DNA of 64,000 nucleotides from Tabrizicola_A sp965284335. GTDB taxonomy: Bacteria > Pseudomonadota > Alphaproteobacteria > Rhodobacterales > Rhodobacteraceae. Below are positions 16,501 through 24,723 of the stretch, one piece after another (positions within the stretch are counted from its first letter, which is position 1; each line of letters starts with the position of its first letter). The notes below the pieces were generated by a model that was not told the DNA's origin, did not search any database, and worked only from the letters and a program-made list of their open reading frames with translations. A program made the translations under genes and the position numbers. The stretch lies in NCBI RefSeq assembly GCF_965284335.1, contig NZ_OZ260076.1, one strand, 5' to 3'.

Positions 16501-16938
16501 ATGTTGCGCATCACTGCCATGATGACATCGCTGTTTTTAACGCTTGCACCCCCCGGCATGGCCCAGGGCAAGACCGACCCCGGCACCGCAGCGGCCGAAA
16601 TTCTGACCAGCCTGATCTCACGCGGCTATGCCATCGTCGAGGATGAGCGGACATGGCTTGGCCGTCAGCGCATCATCGCCATCAAGGACGGGATGCGCCG
16701 CGAATTGGTGTTCCATCCCGGCACTGGCGAGATTTTGCGCGACTACTCGGTGCGGCTGGATACGGCGGGCCGCAAGAGGCTGGCCTTGCAAGGAGAGCGG
16801 TCAGAGACCGCCAACCTTAGCCGGGGCGCGGCACCTTCGGATCCGCCGGCCAGTGCCTTGGAAACCGCGCCGGGCCTAAGCTTGGGCGATCCTTTAGGCG
16901 TGGCGGTAAGCCCCGAGGCGAATGAGGCGCTTGAGTGA
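16501..16938 (+). CDS. Exported PepSY-like protein
   Basis: A 145-residue protein with a signal peptide (MLRITAMMTSLFLTLAPPGMA) and a single PepSY-like domain (residues about 28-86: LISRGYAIVEDERTWLGRQR then RELVFHPGTGEILRDYS). The segment LGRQRIIA...PGTGEILRD is shared with the Tat-exported protein encoded at 18495-18899 (LGRTRIVA...PRTGEILRD), so the two are paralogues. The C-terminal 50 residues are low in complexity. It precedes the first membrane-bound LuxR-type regulator by about 100 bases on the same strand. PepSY domains are usually found in exported inhibitors or sensors; its partner is unknown. Confidence 0.68.
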   Translation: MLRITAMMTSLFLTLAPPGMAQGKTDPGTAAAEILTSLISRGYAIVEDERTWLGRQRIIAIKDGMRRELVFHPGTGEILRDYSVRLDTAGRKRLALQGERSETANLSRGAAPSDPPASALETAPGLSLGDPLGVAVSPEANEALE

Positions 16939-17044
16939 GGCCGTTGACCAAGGTTGCGGGCAGGCCTTTGGCCAAGCATCTCGGCGGGCGCTCTATCGTC
17001 TGGGCTTGGGTTGCATTGCGCCATGCCAGAGTGGGGCAGGCCAA

Positions 17045-17560
17045 ATGACCAGACTCGCGGCCTTTGGCGTTTTGTTGTTGTTGCAGGCGGCCTGTGCGCT
17101 GGTTTTTGTGCTGGATATCCTTTTGTCAGCACTGGGCGTTTATCCCGCTCCCCTGTCGTGGAGCACGCGGGAGCTTTTGGAGATGGGCGCGGGGCTGGGC
17201 CTGTTTTTGGGTCTGATCCTTGGCAGCATCTTGGTTTTGCGCGCCGTGCGCGACCTGCGCCGGGCCGAGGCACGGCTGGACCGGGCCTCGGCGGCTTTCG
17301 TCGATCTTTTGAATGCGCGGTTTGACCAATGGGGCCTGACCGCGGCCGAGCGGGATGTCGCGCTTTTTGCCATCAAGGGGCTTTCGGTGCAGGATATGGC
17401 GCGGCTGCGCGAAACATCCGAAGGCACGATCAAGGCGCAAACCGCCGCCATCTACCGCAAAGCCAATGTCACCGGCCGCCCACAGCTTTTGTCGCTGTTT
17501 ATCGAGGATCTGATGGGCGTGGATCGCAGCGATGCGGTCACCATCGAATCAGCCGCCTAA
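17045..17560 (+). CDS. Membrane-anchored LuxR-type (HTH) regulator, copy 1
   Basis: 171 residues from ATG 17045. Two predicted membrane helices (AAFGVLLLLQAACALVFVLD near 5-24 and GAGLGLFLGLILGSILVL near 48-65) are followed by a short linker helix and a C-terminal LuxR/GerE helix-turn-helix (LTAAERDVALFAIKGLSVQD, ETSEGTIKAQTAAIYRKANV, RPQLLSLFIEDL). There is no phosphoreceiver domain, so regulation would come through the membrane segment. It is a clear paralogue of the protein at 18927-19448. Both follow a PepSY-like exported protein, suggesting that each pair is a sensor and its partner. Confidence 0.78.
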   Translation: MTRLAAFGVLLLLQAACALVFVLDILLSALGVYPAPLSWSTRELLEMGAGLGLFLGLILGSILVLRAVRDLRRAEARLDRASAAFVDLLNARFDQWGLTAAERDVALFAIKGLSVQDMARLRETSEGTIKAQTAAIYRKANVTGRPQLLSLFIEDLMGVDRSDAVTIESAA

Positions 17561-17642
17561 GACCTGCCCCATCATTCGGGCCATCACCCCCCCAAACCCA
17601 GGGCGGGTTTTGTCCGCTTGCCCCCGATATTCACGAGCTTTG

Positions 17643-17660
17643 CCTAAACTGGAGTTTAGG
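17643..17660. promoter_or_regulatory. Inverted repeat TAAAC-N4-GTTTA, candidate operator (second copy)
   Basis: CCTAAACTGGAGTTTAGG is a perfect 7-bp inverted repeat with a 4-base spacer. Two further CCTAAAC half-sites follow at 17663 and 17692. It lies in the 298-base gap between the first LuxR-type gene and the PepSY-(RDDD)n gene; nothing else was recognised in that gap. The shared inner motif with 15726-15743 suggests one regulator, most simply one of the two LuxR-type proteins of this cluster, but no binding data exist. Confidence 0.45.
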
Positions 17661-17858
17661 CGCCTAAACCTCATGGCCCATAAAGCCCGGCCTAAACCCC
17701 GCGCCGATTTCGGGGGCGGCAAAACTGCGCCCTTCTACCCCCTGTCGAGCCGAAGAGCGCGGCAGCGGGACAGGCCCGCCACGCCCTCTTCGCCTCACAC
17801 AGCCGACGCAGCCCGCGTCACCACCATTCGCCAGCAATGGCTCAAAAGGAGATAAGAG

Positions 17859-18341
17859 ATGAAGCGTATTTTTGCATTGGCCGCCTTGTTCGCCTTGCCC
17901 GCAACCGTTGGCTTTGCCGCCATCGACACCGATGGCTTGATCAGCCGCTTTCAAGCCGACGGTTATACCACAATCGAGGTCACGCGGGGCCTGAATGAAA
18001 CAAAGGTCGAAGCCATCCGCGCCAATGAGAAAATCGAGGTGGTTTATGACAACCTGACCGGTGCTGTGCTGGAAACAGAGATCGGCACCCCCGACCGCGA
18101 TGACGACATCCGCCCCGGTGTCAGCGTCCGCGACCGCGCACGCGACTTTGTGCGCGACGATGACGACGATCAGGATGATGATCGTGATGATGATCGGGAT
18201 GATGACCGCGACGACGATCGCGATGACGACCGGGATGATGACCGCGACGACGACCGCGATGACGACCGGGATGATGACCGCGACGACGATCGCGATGATG
18301 ACCGGGACGATGACCGGGACGACGACCGCGATGATGACTAA
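17859..18341 (+). CDS. Exported PepSY-like protein with (RDDD)13 tail
   Basis: 160 residues. The ribosome-binding site AAGGAG lies 9 bases before ATG 17859. A signal peptide (MKRIFALAALFALPATVGFA) precedes a PepSY-like domain at about residues 25-75 (LISRFQADGYTTIEVTRG then VVYDNLTGAVLETE). After an Arg/Asp-rich linker the protein ends in exactly thirteen RDDD units (residues 109-160). The tail is strongly negative and resembles polyanionic cation-binding sequences, so binding of Ca or other divalent ions, or of cationic peptides, is a reasonable inference. The reading frame is maintained over the whole repeat. Confidence 0.72.
   Translation: MKRIFALAALFALPATVGFAAIDTDGLISRFQADGYTTIEVTRGLNETKVEAIRANEKIEVVYDNLTGAVLETEIGTPDRDDDIRPGVSVRDRARDFVRDDDDDQDDDRDDDRDDDRDDDRDDDRDDDRDDDRDDDRDDDRDDDRDDDRDDDRDDDRDDD
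18183..18338 (+). repeat. Degenerate 12-bp tandem repeat encoding (RDDD)13
   Basis: Thirteen 12-base units of the form CGN-GAY-GAY-GAY run without interruption to the stop codon. Third positions vary between units (gatgatgatcgg, gacgacgaccgc and similar), so selection appears to act on the protein and not on exact DNA identity. Unit gain or loss by slippage would keep the frame. Confidence 0.9.
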
Positions 18342-18378
18342 AGCCTGTCCGCAGCATATCTGGTGACAGGAAATTCAG

Positions 18379-18413
18379 CTGTCGGTCCGGCCTTGCCGGG
18401 CCGACAGTTTCTT
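18379..18413 (+). terminator. Terminator after the PepSY-(RDDD)n gene
   Basis: CTGTCGGTCCGGC and GCCGGGCCGACAG pair with one mismatch around a short loop and are followed by TTTCTT, 38 bases after the stop. This separates the (RDDD)13 gene from the following Tat-exported gene. Confidence 0.75.
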
Positions 18414-18494
18414 GAAATGGTAAGGTCAATTTGAATGCCGACGCGACCTTTGGCCCCTTATATGTTGGTCCTTCACAAAATGCCGTCCCGCTTG

Positions 18495-18899
18495 ATGAAC
18501 CGCCGAAGTTTTTTATTGGGAAGCGGTGCCGCCATCTTGGCTGGCCCGGCTTATGCCGATTACGTTGACAGCGTCACCGCGCAGCTTCGGGCGCAAGGCT
18601 ATCGCCAGATCTCGATCAGCTCCACCATGCTGGGCCGCACGCGCATTGTCGCAAAATCGCGCAAGGGCACGCGGGAAATCATCATGAACCCCCGGACAGG
18701 CGAGATTCTGCGAGATGTCTGGACCTCGGCTTCGGGCAACCGTGGCCCCGCGATTGTGGGCAGCAACGGCGAGCCGGGCAAAGGCTGGGGTGACGATGAT
18801 GATCGGGATGATGACAGCGATGATGATCGCGACGATGATCGGGATGATGATCGCGACGATGACAGGGACGACGACAGGGACGACAAAGACGATGATTAA
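18495..18899 (+). CDS. Tat-exported PepSY-like protein with Asp-rich tail
   Basis: 134 residues from ATG 18495 (an in-frame ATG lies at 18480). The N-terminus NRRSFLLGSGAAILAGPAYA is a twin-arginine signal peptide cut near residue 21. A PepSY-like domain follows (TAQLRAQGYRQISISS, LGRTRIVA, REIIMNPRTGEILRD), paralogous to the 16501 protein. The tail is mostly RDDD units with one SDDD and a final RDDKDDD. Having both a Sec and a Tat version of the same fold suggests that this copy is exported folded, perhaps with a bound ion. The second LuxR-type regulator starts 27 bases after the stop, so they form a likely transcription unit. Confidence 0.7.
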   Translation: MNRRSFLLGSGAAILAGPAYADYVDSVTAQLRAQGYRQISISSTMLGRTRIVAKSRKGTREIIMNPRTGEILRDVWTSASGNRGPAIVGSNGEPGKGWGDDDDRDDDSDDDRDDDRDDDRDDDRDDDRDDKDDD

Positions 18900-18926
18900 G
18901 CCCTGGATCAGCCGCATGGCCCTTTG

Positions 18927-19448
18927 ATGCGCAAACAAATTGTCCTGATCGGCATCCTTCTCATTCAGGTCTTGTCGGCCGTGTTTTTCGTGGCCGACAT
19001 CGCTTCGTCCTATGTCAGCCTGTGGTCAGCGCCCCTAAGCTGGGAAATGCGCGAATATCTGGAACTGTCTGCCGCCATCGGGCTGAGCTTGGGGGTGGTC
19101 TTGGGCATCTGGGTGCTGCGCCGCACCCTGCGCGAACGCAATCTGGCCCAAGAACGGCTGCGCCGGGCCTCGGGGGCTTTTATGACGCTGCTGGAAGAGC
19201 GTTTTGTGGAATGGGGCCTGACACCTGCTGAAAAAGACGTGGCGCTCTTTGCCATCAAAGGCTTGGCAACCGCCGAAATCGCCACCCTGCGCGCCACATC
19301 CGAAGGCACCGTAAAGGCGCAAACCAACGCCATCTACCGCAAAGCAGGCGTCAGCGGCCGCTCACAGCTTTTGTCGCTGTTCATCGAAGATCTCATGCGG
19401 GATGAGGGCACGCTGCGACCGGCCAGCACCGATCAATCGGCTGCATAA
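18927..19448 (+). CDS. Membrane-anchored LuxR-type (HTH) regulator, copy 2
   Basis: 173 residues from ATG 18927. Two hydrophobic helices (IVLIGILLIQVLSAVFFVAD and LSAAIGLSLGVVLGIWVL) precede a linker and a LuxR/GerE helix-turn-helix (LTPAEKDVALFAIKGLATAE, TSEGTVKAQTNAIYRKAGVSG). It is very similar to copy 1 across linker and HTH (shared VALFAIKGL, KAQT-AIYRKA, LLSLFIEDLM) and less so in the membrane part. Its 3' end overlaps the convergent DUF2237 gene by 16 bases. The duplicated [PepSY-like, LuxR] order points to local duplication followed by divergence of the sensory parts. Confidence 0.78.
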   Translation: MRKQIVLIGILLIQVLSAVFFVADIASSYVSLWSAPLSWEMREYLELSAAIGLSLGVVLGIWVLRRTLRERNLAQERLRRASGAFMTLLEERFVEWGLTPAEKDVALFAIKGLATAEIATLRATSEGTVKAQTNAIYRKAGVSGRSQLLSLFIEDLMRDEGTLRPASTDQSAA

Positions 19449-19801
19449 AGCCGCAACACCTCAAGCGGAACCACGCTGAGCGTGTCCACATGGGTGGCGG
19501 CCAGATGCACTTGTGGCGCCGCCCCCTCTTCATGGGCCTGCAAGAAGCGCCCCGCGCACAGGCACCAGCGATCCCCCGGTTTCAGCCCGACAAAGCCGTA
19601 TTCCGGGCGCGGCGTGGACAGGTCATTGCCCAGATATTTCGACAGCGCCAGAAATTCGGCCGTCATCACCGCACAAACCGTGTGCATCCCGCGATCTTCC
19701 GGCCCAGTATCGCAACAGCCATTGCGGAAAAATCCGGTCACAGGGCTGGTCGAACATGGCACCAGCGTGCCTCCCAGAACATTCACCGACGGCGCGCGCA
19801 T
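19433..19801 (-). CDS. DUF2237 family protein
   Basis: 122 residues from ATG 19801 (MRAPSVNVLGG). The family (COG3651) is defined by segments such as GFFRNGCCDTGPEDRGMHTVCAVMTAEFL and LKPGDRWCLCAGRFLQA, including conserved cysteines that might bind metal. Function is unknown. A longer frame from 19906 adds 35 residues without family support. The gene ends tail to tail with the second LuxR-type gene. Confidence 0.85.
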   Translation of the reverse strand: MRAPSVNVLGGTLVPCSTSPVTGFFRNGCCDTGPEDRGMHTVCAVMTAEFLALSKYLGNDLSTPRPEYGFVGLKPGDRWCLCAGRFLQAHEEGAAPQVHLAATHVDTLSVVPLEVLRLYAAD

Positions 19802-19926
19802 TTCATCTCCTTTTGGGGCAACCAAAGCTTTCGGGCCATGGGTGGATGGATTTCCGCACTGGCCCTGCCCCCAGCTGCAATCTAGAGTGGCAGCATTGAA
19901 CGCCAAGTAAAAGTTTTGAGGGACGC

Positions 19927-22665
19927 ATGGACGGAATTATCATCTTGGTTGCCTTGATGGTGCTGGCCATTCCGGTCTCGATCATTGTGCTTTTGGTGCA
20001 GGTCTCTGGCCTAAAGTCCCGCGTCGCCCGGCTTGAGGCCGAGCGGATTGAGACCCGCCGATCCGAAAGCGCGACCCTTGGCAATCCCGCCTTGCCCGAA
20101 AGTTCCCCCGCGGCGGCACCACCCGCGCCGACAACCGCGATTGAACAGCCCGCCGCTGTTGATGCGCCCCCAAGCATGGCCGAAATCGGCCCATGGTCGG
20201 CCATCGCCGCCGCAGCCGCTACGGCATCCGCGCCAACAGATGCCGAGCAGTCCAGGCAAGATCAAAACCGCCCCCTGGTGATGCGCGCCGACCGTCTGGC
20301 CACGCTGGCGGCATGGCTGCGCGACAATTGGGTTTATGTGGTGTCGGCCATGTCCTTGGGCTTGGCCGGGATTTTCTTTGTGCAATACGGCATGGAGCGC
20401 GGGCTTTTGCCGCCCGGGCTGCGGGTGCTGGCGGCTTTGGCCTTTGGTGCGGGCCTGATTGCGGCGGGCGAATGGCTGCGGCGCCGCCACGGTGATGAAG
20501 GGGCGGGGGCGACGGAATTTCTGCCCTCGGTGTTTTCCGGCGCAGGCATCGTCACGCTCTTTGCCGCCGTTCTGGCCGCGCGCCAGCTTTACGGGCTGAT
20601 CGGGCCGGGCACCGCCTTTGCCGGGCATCTGGCCACGGCGGCGCTTGCGGTGGGGATCGGCTGGTTTTCCGGCCCCCTCCTCGTGGCCGTTGGCCTCGTC
20701 GGGGCCTCTGTTGCGCCCTTCATCGTTGGCGGGGCCTCGCAAAACATCGACTGGCTTTACGGCTATTTCGCGCTGATCGCCGCCTTGGGCCTTGGCGTCG
20801 ATGCGCTGCGGCGCTGGGCTTGGGTGTCGGTGCTGGCGCTGGTCTTGGGCTATATGGGCGGGGCGCTGATCGGGCTTGGCGGCGGGTCGGACGCGGGCTG
20901 GACCTTGCAGCTTTTGGCGCTGGCCTTCTTGGCCGCCACCCTGCCCGAGTTGCGGCTGATCCCGGCGCAAGCCGGCCCTGCGACGCTGCCCGCGCTGGCC
21001 ATGAAGGGCAATTCGGGCTGGCCACCGTTTCCGGTGCGACTGGCGGCGGGGGCGGTGCTGGCCTCGACCGTCGGGCTGTTCTTCCTCACCGATCGGTCGG
21101 GCGACACGGCCATGCTGGCCTTTGCCGGGCTGACGGCGCTGGCGCTCGCACTTCTCCTTTGGGCCGAGCGCGCCGAGGGGCTGGACGATTTGGCCCTGAT
21201 GCCAAGCCTTGCGCTCTTGGCAGCGCTTGCGGCGCAAGGGGCCGATCAGGGCGCGCTCTGGCGCGAGTTCTCCGCCATGGACCTTGCGCTGCGGGCGCCG
21301 GAAACCAGCCCGTCGCTTGCAGCCTCGCTCCTTTTGGCGATGGCGGCGCTGATTTCGGCCGCCTTCGCCTATCGCGCGCTGCGGCCGGGCCCTTGGTCTG
21401 TGCCCTTTGCGCTTGCGGCCGTTCTGGTGGCACCGCTGGCCGCGCTTTTCCTTGAGCTTTGGTGGCAGCCCGCCCTTGTGCTTGGCCCCTATCCTTGGGC
21501 CCTGCATGTGATCGGGCTTGGCGCGGGGATGGTGGCGCTGGCCTTGCGCTTTGCCCGCGCCGATGCGCCCGCTATGCGCCGGGCCGCCTATGCCACGCTC
21601 TCGGCACTGTCGCTCATCGCGCTGGCGCTGTTCGTCTTGACCACCCAGACCGCGCTGACCTTGGCGCTGGCCGTGCTGGTCGTGGTGGCGGCAGCCCTTG
21701 ACCGCCGCTTCCACCTGCCGGAGATGAGCCTGTTCCTGCAAGCCGGGGCTGCCGTCCTTGGCTATCGGCTTTTGGCCGATCCGGGTCTGGCTTGGGCGAT
21801 TTATGCGCCTTTGGGACAGGTGATACTGGCCTTTGGGGGCGCGATTGCCGCCATGCTGGCCTGCCTGTGGCTCTTGCGCCCGCTGGCGCGACCGATGGCC
21901 AAGGCGGTGGCGGAAAGTGCGGCGGCAGGGCTTGCGGCCATTCTGGCCAATGTGCTGATCAGCCGTTGGCTGGACACGGGCATGGGGCGGCTGGAAAGCC
22001 ATTGGGGCCTGACCCTAAACGCGATGCCGTGGCTGATCTTGATGCTGATGCAGCTTTACCGCGCGCGGTTGGGCGGGGCCTTGTCGCGGCTGAGACGCGC
22101 ACTTGCGGGCTTGGGCGGGGTTTTGGCGGCCACAGGGCTTTTCGCCGCTGTCGTCTTTGTCAATCCACTGTCCGCTTGGGGGCCAGAGGACACAAGCGCC
22201 CTTGTGCGCGGGCCTTTGATCTTTGACACGCTTTTGGTGGCCTATGGCCTGCCCGGCCTGATCCTATTGGCCGCCGCGTGGAAACTGCCGGGCCTTGGCC
22301 GCCGCCTGACCTTTGGCTTTGTCGCCATTGGGGCGGGTCTGACGGCGCTTTATGCGGGCCTTGAAATCCGCCGCCTCTGGCAGGGCGACTGGCTCGGCGC
22401 GCCGGGCGTCCTGCAGGGCGAACTTTACAGCTATACCGTGGCGATGATGCTGGTGGGGGCGGCGCTTTTCTATCAGGCGATCGCGCGGCGGTCCGATAGC
22501 CTTCGCCGCCTCGCCATGGCGGTGATCGCGCTGGTGATTGCCAAGGTCTTTCTGATCGACGCCTCGGGCCTGACGGGGCTGACGCGGGTGGTCAGTTTTG
22601 CCGGGCTTGGCCTGTCGCTGGCGGCGCTGGCCTGGCTGAACCGCTGGGCGGGGTCGCGGCGCTAG
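19927..22665 (+). CDS. DUF2339 multi-pass membrane protein
   Basis: 912 residues. One N-terminal helix (IIILVALMVLAIPVSIIVLLV) and a coiled segment rich in Ala/Pro are followed by more than twenty hydrophobic helices starting near residue 135 (NWVYVVSAMSLGLAGIFFVQYGMERGLLPP). That architecture and the final KVFLIDASGLTGLTRVVSF segment identify the DUF2339 family of predicted inner-membrane proteins. The biological role is unknown; some members have been linked to cell-envelope phenotypes, which cannot be tested here. It stands alone between DUF2237 (divergent) and the DEAD-box gene; the following 190-base gap holds a hairpin (ATGGGGG/CCCCCAT, 22683-22703). Confidence 0.85.
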   Translation: MDGIIILVALMVLAIPVSIIVLLVQVSGLKSRVARLEAERIETRRSESATLGNPALPESSPAAAPPAPTTAIEQPAAVDAPPSMAEIGPWSAIAAAAATASAPTDAEQSRQDQNRPLVMRADRLATLAAWLRDNWVYVVSAMSLGLAGIFFVQYGMERGLLPPGLRVLAALAFGAGLIAAGEWLRRRHGDEGAGATEFLPSVFSGAGIVTLFAAVLAARQLYGLIGPGTAFAGHLATAALAVGIGWFSGPLLVAVGLVGASVAPFIVGGASQNIDWLYGYFALIAALGLGVDALRRWAWVSVLALVLGYMGGALIGLGGGSDAGWTLQLLALAFLAATLPELRLIPAQAGPATLPALAMKGNSGWPPFPVRLAAGAVLASTVGLFFLTDRSGDTAMLAFAGLTALALALLLWAERAEGLDDLALMPSLALLAALAAQGADQGALWREFSAMDLALRAPETSPSLAASLLLAMAALISAAFAYRALRPGPWSVPFALAAVLVAPLAALFLELWWQPALVLGPYPWALHVIGLGAGMVALALRFARADAPAMRRAAYATLSALSLIALALFVLTTQTALTLALAVLVVVAAALDRRFHLPEMSLFLQAGAAVLGYRLLADPGLAWAIYAPLGQVILAFGGAIAAMLACLWLLRPLARPMAKAVAESAAAGLAAILANVLISRWLDTGMGRLESHWGLTLNAMPWLILMLMQLYRARLGGALSRLRRALAGLGGVLAATGLFAAVVFVNPLSAWGPEDTSALVRGPLIFDTLLVAYGLPGLILLAAAWKLPGLGRRLTFGFVAIGAGLTALYAGLEIRRLWQGDWLGAPGVLQGELYSYTVAMMLVGAALFYQAIARRSDSLRRLAMAVIALVIAKVFLIDASGLTGLTRVVSFAGLGLSLAALAWLNRWAGSRR

Positions 22666-22855
22666 CCCCCACAAGCCTTGACATGGGGGCCGAAAACCCC
22701 CATCTGCCCCTTACGCCCACCCATCCGGTCCCGCGTGAGGACAAGGGGATGCCGGGCGAGGTTCCCCCTTCACGCAAGGTAACCCCTCCTGCACGGCCCA
22801 CCCGCAAGATGCGGTGGGGCGAGTGTGGGTTGCCTTTTGATGAACGGACGATCCC

Positions 22856-24211
22856 ATGACCACCTTTGCCGATCTCGGCCTTTCCCCTTCGATCCTGAAG
22901 GCGCTGGAAAAAACCAACCTGAAAACGCCGACTCCCATTCAGGCGCAGGCCATTCCCCATATCATGGCGGGCAAGGACCTGATGGGTCTGGCCCAAACCG
23001 GCACCGGCAAGACAGCCGCCTTTGGCCTGCCGCTTTTGCACCGCATCCTTGACCTTGGCCATCCGCCGGGGCCGAAACATGTGCGCGCACTGATCCTTGC
23101 CCCCACGCGTGAACTGATCATCCAGATCAAGGACAACCTCGAGGTGTTCACCAAGGGCACCGCCGTCAAGGTGACCATGGTCGTCGGCGGCGCCTCGGTT
23201 CTGAAACAGGCTCAAGCCCTGTCGCGCGGCTCGGATGTGCTGGTGGCGACCCCCGGCCGCCTGATCGACCATCTGGAACAGGGCAATGTCAGCCTTGAAA
23301 AATGCGGCTATCTCGTTCTGGACGAGGCCGATCACATGCTGGACATGGGCTTCATCCATTCCCTGCGCAAGATCGCCAAGCATATCCCGCAGCGCCGCCA
23401 GACGCTTCTGTTCTCGGCCACCATGCCCAAGGATATCGAGGAAATCGCCGACACCTATCTGCGCAACCCCGTGCGCGTGCAGGTGGCCCCGCCCGGCAAA
23501 CCGGCCGAAAAGATCGTGCAGGGCGTGCATTTCATCCCGATGGGCGACAAGGCGCGCCTGCTTGAGGACTATCTGAAAAAGCACCCCGGCGAGCAAGCTT
23601 TGGTCTTTGGCCGCACCAAGCACGGTTCGGAAAAGCTGATGAAGCTTCTGGTCAGCTGGGGCTTCCGCGCCGGGTCGATCCACGGCAACAAAAGCCAGAA
23701 CCAGCGCGAACGCACCCTGTCGGAATTCAAATCAGGCGAACTGGACGTTCTGGTGGCCACCGATGTGGCCGCGCGCGGGATTGATATTCCGACGGTGCGC
23801 CATGTCTACAACTATGACATGCCGAATGTGCCGGAAAACTATGTCCACCGCATTGGCCGCACCGCCCGCGCCGGTGCTGAAGGCACCGCCGTGGCCTTTT
23901 GTGCCCCTGCCGAGATGGACGAGCTTCGCGCCATCGAAAAGGTGCTGAAAAAGCCGATCCCGATCCTCGGCGGCGCACCTTGGTCGGCCGAGATGGTGGC
24001 CGCAGCCCCGAAACCCGGCCAGAACCGCGGGCAACGCCCCACGCGCCCCGGCGGGCAAAAGGCAGGCTCCAAACCCGTCGCCAAACCCCAAGGCGGCCGC
24101 CCAATGGGCAGCAAGCCCTCTGGCAGTAAGCCCTCAGGCAGCAAACCGGCAGGCGCACGGCCTGCCAAACCGCAAGGCGGCAGCTTTGCCCCAAAGCGCG
24201 GGATGCGCTGA
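22856..24211 (+). CDS. DEAD-box ATP-dependent RNA helicase (RhlE-like)
   Basis: 451 residues. All core motifs are visible: Q-motif region LKTPTPIQAQAIPHI, motif I AQTGTGKT, Ia PTREL, Ib TPGRLIDH, II DEAD in VLDEADHMLDMGF, III SAT in FSATMP, and HRIGRTARAG (VI) in the second RecA domain. The C-terminal 70 residues are basic and low in complexity, with repeats such as GSKPSGSKPSGSKPAGARPA, as in RhlE-type helicases where the tail binds RNA. It probably unwinds structured RNA in ribosome assembly, decay or cold adaptation. A perfect Rho-independent terminator follows. Confidence 0.94.
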   Translation: MTTFADLGLSPSILKALEKTNLKTPTPIQAQAIPHIMAGKDLMGLAQTGTGKTAAFGLPLLHRILDLGHPPGPKHVRALILAPTRELIIQIKDNLEVFTKGTAVKVTMVVGGASVLKQAQALSRGSDVLVATPGRLIDHLEQGNVSLEKCGYLVLDEADHMLDMGFIHSLRKIAKHIPQRRQTLLFSATMPKDIEEIADTYLRNPVRVQVAPPGKPAEKIVQGVHFIPMGDKARLLEDYLKKHPGEQALVFGRTKHGSEKLMKLLVSWGFRAGSIHGNKSQNQRERTLSEFKSGELDVLVATDVAARGIDIPTVRHVYNYDMPNVPENYVHRIGRTARAGAEGTAVAFCAPAEMDELRAIEKVLKKPIPILGGAPWSAEMVAAAPKPGQNRGQRPTRPGGQKAGSKPVAKPQGGRPMGSKPSGSKPSGSKPAGARPAKPQGGSFAPKRGMR

Positions 24212-24220
24212 ACATCAAAA

Positions 24221-24249
24221 ACCCGCGCTGTCACCAGCGCGGGTTTTTT
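24221..24249 (+). terminator. Rho-independent terminator after DEAD-box gene
   Basis: ACCCGCGCTG-TCAC-CAGCGCGGGT is a perfect 10-bp stem with a 4-base loop followed by six T, 9 bases after the stop codon. Confidence 0.93.
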
Positions 24250-24270
24250 CTTCGCCAGATCGGGGCGGGC

Positions 24271-24723
24271 TTAACTCGCCTCTTCCTCAAGGTTCAGCTT
24301 CATTTCCAACAAGACCTGCTGCAAGGCCAGCGTTTCCCGCAACAGCCGCTTGGCCTCGTTCACAGAAATCTTTCCATCGCTGATGGCGCTGTTGTATTCG
24401 CTCATCAACATGGCAAAGCGCTGCGCCAATTGCACAACGTCCTGATTCACCCCACTCGACGTGGCGTTGCGCTTTTCCGCATCATAAGACAGCGTGATCC
24501 CGCGCAAATCGGCCAAGGCCGAGGTCACATGCGGAAAACGCGCGGCCCCTTCCAACTGCGCCACCACATCCACCGGCATGAACCGGTCGCCATGTTCGTC
24601 ATTGTCGGAATAATAGCGCCCCAGCGTCGCCTTTGATTTGCCAGTGATTTCGCAGGCCGCTTCGATGCCCACATCTTTGACCAGCGCCTCACAATGTTTC
24701 TTCAAATAGCTGGCAACACTCAT
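24271..24723 (-). CDS. Hypothetical HTH-like protein
   Basis: 150 residues from ATG 24723 (MSVASYLKKHCEAL). The N-terminal part contains a possible helix-turn-helix (ACEITGKSKATLGRYYSDN), followed by MPVDVVAQLEGAARFPHVTSALADL, which recalls CII-like phage regulatory proteins. The C-terminal half is helical (EAKRLLRETLALQQVLLEMKLNLEEE). I do not recognise a named family. It is monocistronic and faces the terminator of the DEAD-box gene. A DNA-binding role is plausible but unproven. Confidence 0.6.
   Translation of the reverse strand: MSVASYLKKHCEALVKDVGIEAACEITGKSKATLGRYYSDNDEHGDRFMPVDVVAQLEGAARFPHVTSALADLRGITLSYDAEKRNATSSGVNQDVVQLAQRFAMLMSEYNSAISDGKISVNEAKRLLRETLALQQVLLEMKLNLEEEAS

Noticed and set aside
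18121..18429. Minus-strand His/Arg-rich frame over the RDDD repeat
   Set aside because: It is simply the complement of the Asp-coding repeat.
20011..22002. 663-residue minus-strand frame opposite the DUF2339 gene
   Set aside because: Arg/Gln/Gly-rich translation typical of antisense to a Leu/Ala-rich membrane protein.
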